Part shown: in pieces, positions 61,680-64,000 of the stretch
Numbering within the stretch: the first letter of the stretch is position 1
Layout: each line of letters starts with the position of its first letter
NCBI GenBank assembly: GCA_937891975.1
Contig: CALAUA010000019.1
Location: 23,485-87,484 of the forward strand
Source of the DNA: an uncultured Bacteroidales bacterium
Lineage (GTDB): Bacteria; Bacteroidota; Bacteroidia; Bacteroidales; Paludibacteraceae
Length of the DNA stretch: 64,000 nt
Reading direction: 5' to 3'
Position numbers and translations under genes: made by a program
The notes under the pieces: generated by a model
The model's database searches: none
What the model saw: the letters and a program-made list of their open reading frames with translations, nothing else
Told to the model about the DNA's origin: nothing

Positions 61680-63149
61680 TTATTTGATAAAGTCAAGATT
61701 AAAGCTCACTTTCACACCTGCATCCAAGTGTCCCATTTTCTCGGTATAAGCATTTGTCAACGACTCTACATTCACCACTGCATTTTGATCTGCCTGTTTG
61801 CTTGGGGCTGTTACATCAATAGCAGAACCCAATGCCTTATTGCTATACATACTATATACGCCATAATTGAGGAAAGCACCCAAACCAATTGAATTACCAG
61901 ACTTGAGTTTGAACTCATATCCCAATTCAAAGCCAAGTGTCAAGGTCAAATCAAATTGTTGCTCACCTTTACCCTTTTGATTGACTTGCTCCTCGCTCAA
62001 TTGACCATAAACTGGGTTATTAGGAATTACCACACCTGTTTGTAAGTCAGTTGCTACCACATTACCATTGGTAATTACTTGCTTGTATGGAGTATAGGCA
62101 GGTAACAAGAAGCGTGGACCTACGTTGAAGAATAAGCCCTTAGCTGTTATCATAGAGAACATCAATGGTACTTCTAATTGCAATTGATGGTTGGTCTCTT
62201 GGATATTATCAGCTGTTACATGATATTCAATATCACCATCGTCTGTTTTTGCCACATAGGTTTCATCCCAGGCTTGGCTACGGGTTGTGCTCATATATCC
62301 AGCAGAAAGACCTGTCATGATACCCAAACGGATCTTATCTTGATCAGCAGCCCAATAGTGAGCATATTGCAAGTCGAGCAATACATCAAAACCAAGAGGA
62401 GTTGTCGCTGGTTTAGCCATTGAGGAAGCAAACGCACCACGAACACCAACAGAGAAGCGATTCACTTGATATGGTTGAGGTTGCGGTTCTGGCAATACAG
62501 TAAGGTTAAGAGTAACAATACTATCTGCACCATTCTTTGCTGCAAAACTTTGGGTGTATACACCTGTCGTATCATAGGTCATATCATTCCAAGTATATGT
62601 TTGTCCAAAATCTACTGTAATATCAAAGGACGTATAAATAGGTTTTGGAAGAACGGTTAGGTGAAGAGTAACTATACTATCCGCTCCATTTACAGCACTG
62701 AAGTGTTGTGTATATTCACCACTTTGAGCGTATTTCGCGCCGTTCCAATCATACGTTTCTCCATAAGCAATAGTAGCTTCTAATGATGTGTATATTGGAT
62801 CCAATTGAGGTTTCTTTTCATCATTTTCTGCAAGTATAGCATTAGCATAAATCCATGAATTGATACCACGTAGAAGAACTCCATCAGGGTGGTATTTACT
62901 GCTCACCTGACGTATTATGTGTACTCTATCATATACCCAACGTACTTTACGCTCACCTGTCTCGTAGTGCAAACTATCTGGATTTATTCGAATAGAGTCA
63001 CCTACCTCAATAAGAACATCAGAATTAGGATAATATAATTGCTTCTTCTGAGCGGAAACATTTGCAAAAGGTAGCAGGCTGGTGAAAATCACCAGCAAGC
63101 TAACCTTGATCATATTTGCATTATTCATTTTCATATTTTTAGTTTTCAT
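61680..63149 (-). CDS. Outer-membrane beta-barrel protein with SH3-like and cargo-type repeats
   Basis: 489 residues. Signal peptide (to about FANVSAQ). Residues about 40-110 look like a bacterial SH3-like segment (GDSIRINPDSLHYETGERKV, GVLLRGINSWIY). Two roughly 50-residue repeats follow (IYTSxxxTVxxGxTYxWN.., ending NGADSIVTLxLTVLP). From about residue 220 amphipathic strands (VNRFSVGVRGAFASS to VKVSFNLDFIK) form a PorT/OmpW-like barrel ending in an aromatic/hydrophobic strand. A clear AGGAGG ribosome site lies eight bases before the ATG, rare in this window. It follows a probable T9SS cargo gene by 15 bases and shares the VTLxLTxLPE repeat with it. Confidence 0.75.
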   Translation of the reverse strand: MKTKNMKMNNANMIKVSLLVIFTSLLPFANVSAQKKQLYYPNSDVLIEVGDSIRINPDSLHYETGERKVRWVYDRVHIIRQVSSKYHPDGVLLRGINSWIYANAILAENDEKKPQLDPIYTSLEATIAYGETYDWNGAKYAQSGEYTQHFSAVNGADSIVTLHLTVLPKPIYTSFDITVDFGQTYTWNDMTYDTTGVYTQSFAAKNGADSIVTLNLTVLPEPQPQPYQVNRFSVGVRGAFASSMAKPATTPLGFDVLLDLQYAHYWAADQDKIRLGIMTGLSAGYMSTTRSQAWDETYVAKTDDGDIEYHVTADNIQETNHQLQLEVPLMFSMITAKGLFFNVGPRFLLPAYTPYKQVITNGNVVATDLQTGVVIPNNPVYGQLSEEQVNQKGKGEQQFDLTLTLGFELGYEFKLKSGNSIGLGAFLNYGVYSMYSNKALGSAIDVTAPSKQADQNAVVNVESLTNAYTEKMGHLDAGVKVSFNLDFIK

Positions 63150-63157
63150 TCTCTTAT

Positions 63158-63163
63158 CCTCCT
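63158..63163 (-). promoter_or_regulatory. Strong Shine-Dalgarno site
   Basis: Minus-strand AGGAGG, eight bases before the ATG at 63149. It fixes that start and stands out, because most genes here show no such site. Confidence 0.8.
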
Positions 63164-63164
63164 A

Positions 63165-64000
63165 TTATTTTACTACATAACGTAGGGTAACCTTATTATT
63201 CTTATTCTCCACATCTACCAAGTAGTAGCCAGAAACAGTAGCTGCGTTGAAGATAAACTTGCTTACTTGCTCAGCGGTGTAAGTTGCAACCAACTGACCA
63301 GTTGAGCTATAAACACGAATCTCATTCACATCGCTTGGTTGCAAGTTCTCTAGAGTCAATGTCTCGTTTGCACGAACTACATTAGGTACAAGGCGAGGAC
63401 CAGAGGCATCTGCTTCGCAAGTTAACAATACAGTACGCATAATTTCATCATTATCGCAAAGGTCGGTTGGTCGTAGCAGCAACGCATAGTATTTACCAGC
63501 CTTCAATGTACTACCATCAGGTTCGTTGTAGTAATGACCTAGTGGGGTCAATACCTCATCATCACCTGCATTTGGTAATTGTTTCCACGTTGCATATGCC
63601 GCATAAGCTGCATCTTGCTCACCTACTACGCGATACCATACCACGCTATCTTGAGCAGGAGTCCAACCATCGAACATGTCTTTTATCTCGTTAATATTGA
63701 GCAAGAGAACACGGTTGTTGTACTTGCTAACTGCAGGAAGATTATCCATGGTAGCATCGTTATCCGCATCAGGTATTGTGACGGTCAACTGATAGATTAC
63801 ACTATCGCAATCTGTTCCTACAAACTTATCACTTGCCTCGTAGTTACCAGCAGCACTGATTGATTGACCATGCCAATCACGTGGAGTGCTCAAGTCACCA
63901 GGACAGAGTGTCCACTCTTCAGTCTCGACCTTAGCCTCTGGCAAAATAGTCAAGTGCAAGGTCACGGTACTATCACAGCCATTAGAACCAGTAGTAGTGA
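63165..64000 (-). CDS. Secreted protein with C-terminal sorting-like domain (partial, 5' end outside window)
   Basis: The reading frame is open to the window edge, so the start lies beyond 64000; a GTG at 63965 is only an internal valine codon. Visible part: the end of a VTLHLTILPEA repeat as in the neighbouring gene, then CPGDLSTPRDWHGQSISAAG (a cysteine-containing repeat common in Bacteroidales surface proteins) and SDKFVGTDCDSVIYQLTVTI. The final 75 residues (TLTLENLQPSDVNEIRVYSS, then VDVENKNNKVTLRYVVK) resemble the Por/T9SS C-terminal sorting domain. It is therefore a candidate type IX secretion cargo. The function of the cargo part is unknown. Confidence 0.7.
   Translation of the reverse strand, partial: TTTGSNGCDSTVTLHLTILPEAKVETEEWTLCPGDLSTPRDWHGQSISAAGNYEASDKFVGTDCDSVIYQLTVTIPDADNDATMDNLPAVSKYNNRVLLLNINEIKDMFDGWTPAQDSVVWYRVVGEQDAAYAAYATWKQLPNAGDDEVLTPLGHYYNEPDGSTLKAGKYYALLLRPTDLCDNDEIMRTVLLTCEADASGPRLVPNVVRANETLTLENLQPSDVNEIRVYSSTGQLVATYTAEQVSKFIFNAATVSGYYLVDVENKNNKVTLRYVVK

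Overview
The window reads as chromosomal DNA of a member of the Bacteroidales. The main sign is the promoter type: at eleven places a TTTG or CTTG box lies 19-20 bases before TACCTTTGC or a close variant, which is the Bacteroidetes -33/-7 signal. Other signs are lipoproteins with short signal peptides, type IX secretion (T9SS)-like C-termini, DUF2723 and MBOAT/SGNH gene pairs, and the near absence of Shine-Dalgarno sequences. Genus and species cannot be fixed from the sequence alone.

Layout. 1-9185: end of thyA, folA, an S9 peptidase lipoprotein, fabG, a small serine recombinase, tRNA-Glu(CTC), nadE, a DsbD-type reductase and a SpoU/TrmH rRNA methyltransferase. 9186-10155: about 1 kb without an intact gene, holding repeat arrays, a broken DUF1016-like gene start and a strong nested inverted repeat. 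10156-14709: a 1517-residue secreted repeat protein. 15119-25588: MscS channel, HAD phosphatase, aldo/keto reductase and BASS transporter, facing a minus-strand PepSY-like/PspC/folC group, then dxs-trkA-trkH. 25815-32381: two MBOAT/SGNH acyl-transfer gene pairs in divergent orientation around a structured RNA and repeats. 32414-40394: coaE, WalJ-like hydrolase, polyprenol-phosphate-mannose-synthase-like GT2, M23 peptidase, and on the minus strand DUF2723 followed by a COG0523/CobW GTPase. 40829-61459: a complete capsule or O-antigen locus. 61680-64000 (minus): an outer-membrane barrel protein and the end of a probable T9SS cargo protein.

The polysaccharide locus makes two UDP-uronates (or HexNAc-uronates), most of the dTDP-rhamnose pathway (rfbA, rfbC, rfbD, but no rfbB), and probably CDP-ribitol (Acs1/Bcs1-like fusion), which a TagF-like transferase would use to add polyol phosphate. 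It also has a flippase, an EpsG-type polymerase, four other glycosyltransferases, a pyruvyl-transferase-family protein paired with an F420-hydrogenase-beta-like protein, and a PglC-like initiating transferase. A DegT aminotransferase and a PglF-type 4,6-dehydratase follow under their own promoter. The part from about 46 to 58 kb is visibly richer in A+T than its flanks, as is common in exchanged capsule cassettes.

The most unusual signal is not a gene. Very short tandem repeats with exact periods of 7, 8 or 9 bases occur both between genes and, in frame, inside unrelated conserved proteins (S9 peptidase, NadE, DsbD, TrmH, HAD phosphatase, FolC, Dxs three times, MBOAT, CoaE, CobW, RfbC). The same unit family gives nearly the same peptide in different proteins. 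A second class with an exact 11-base period is confined to gene-free spacers next to terminators and promoters.
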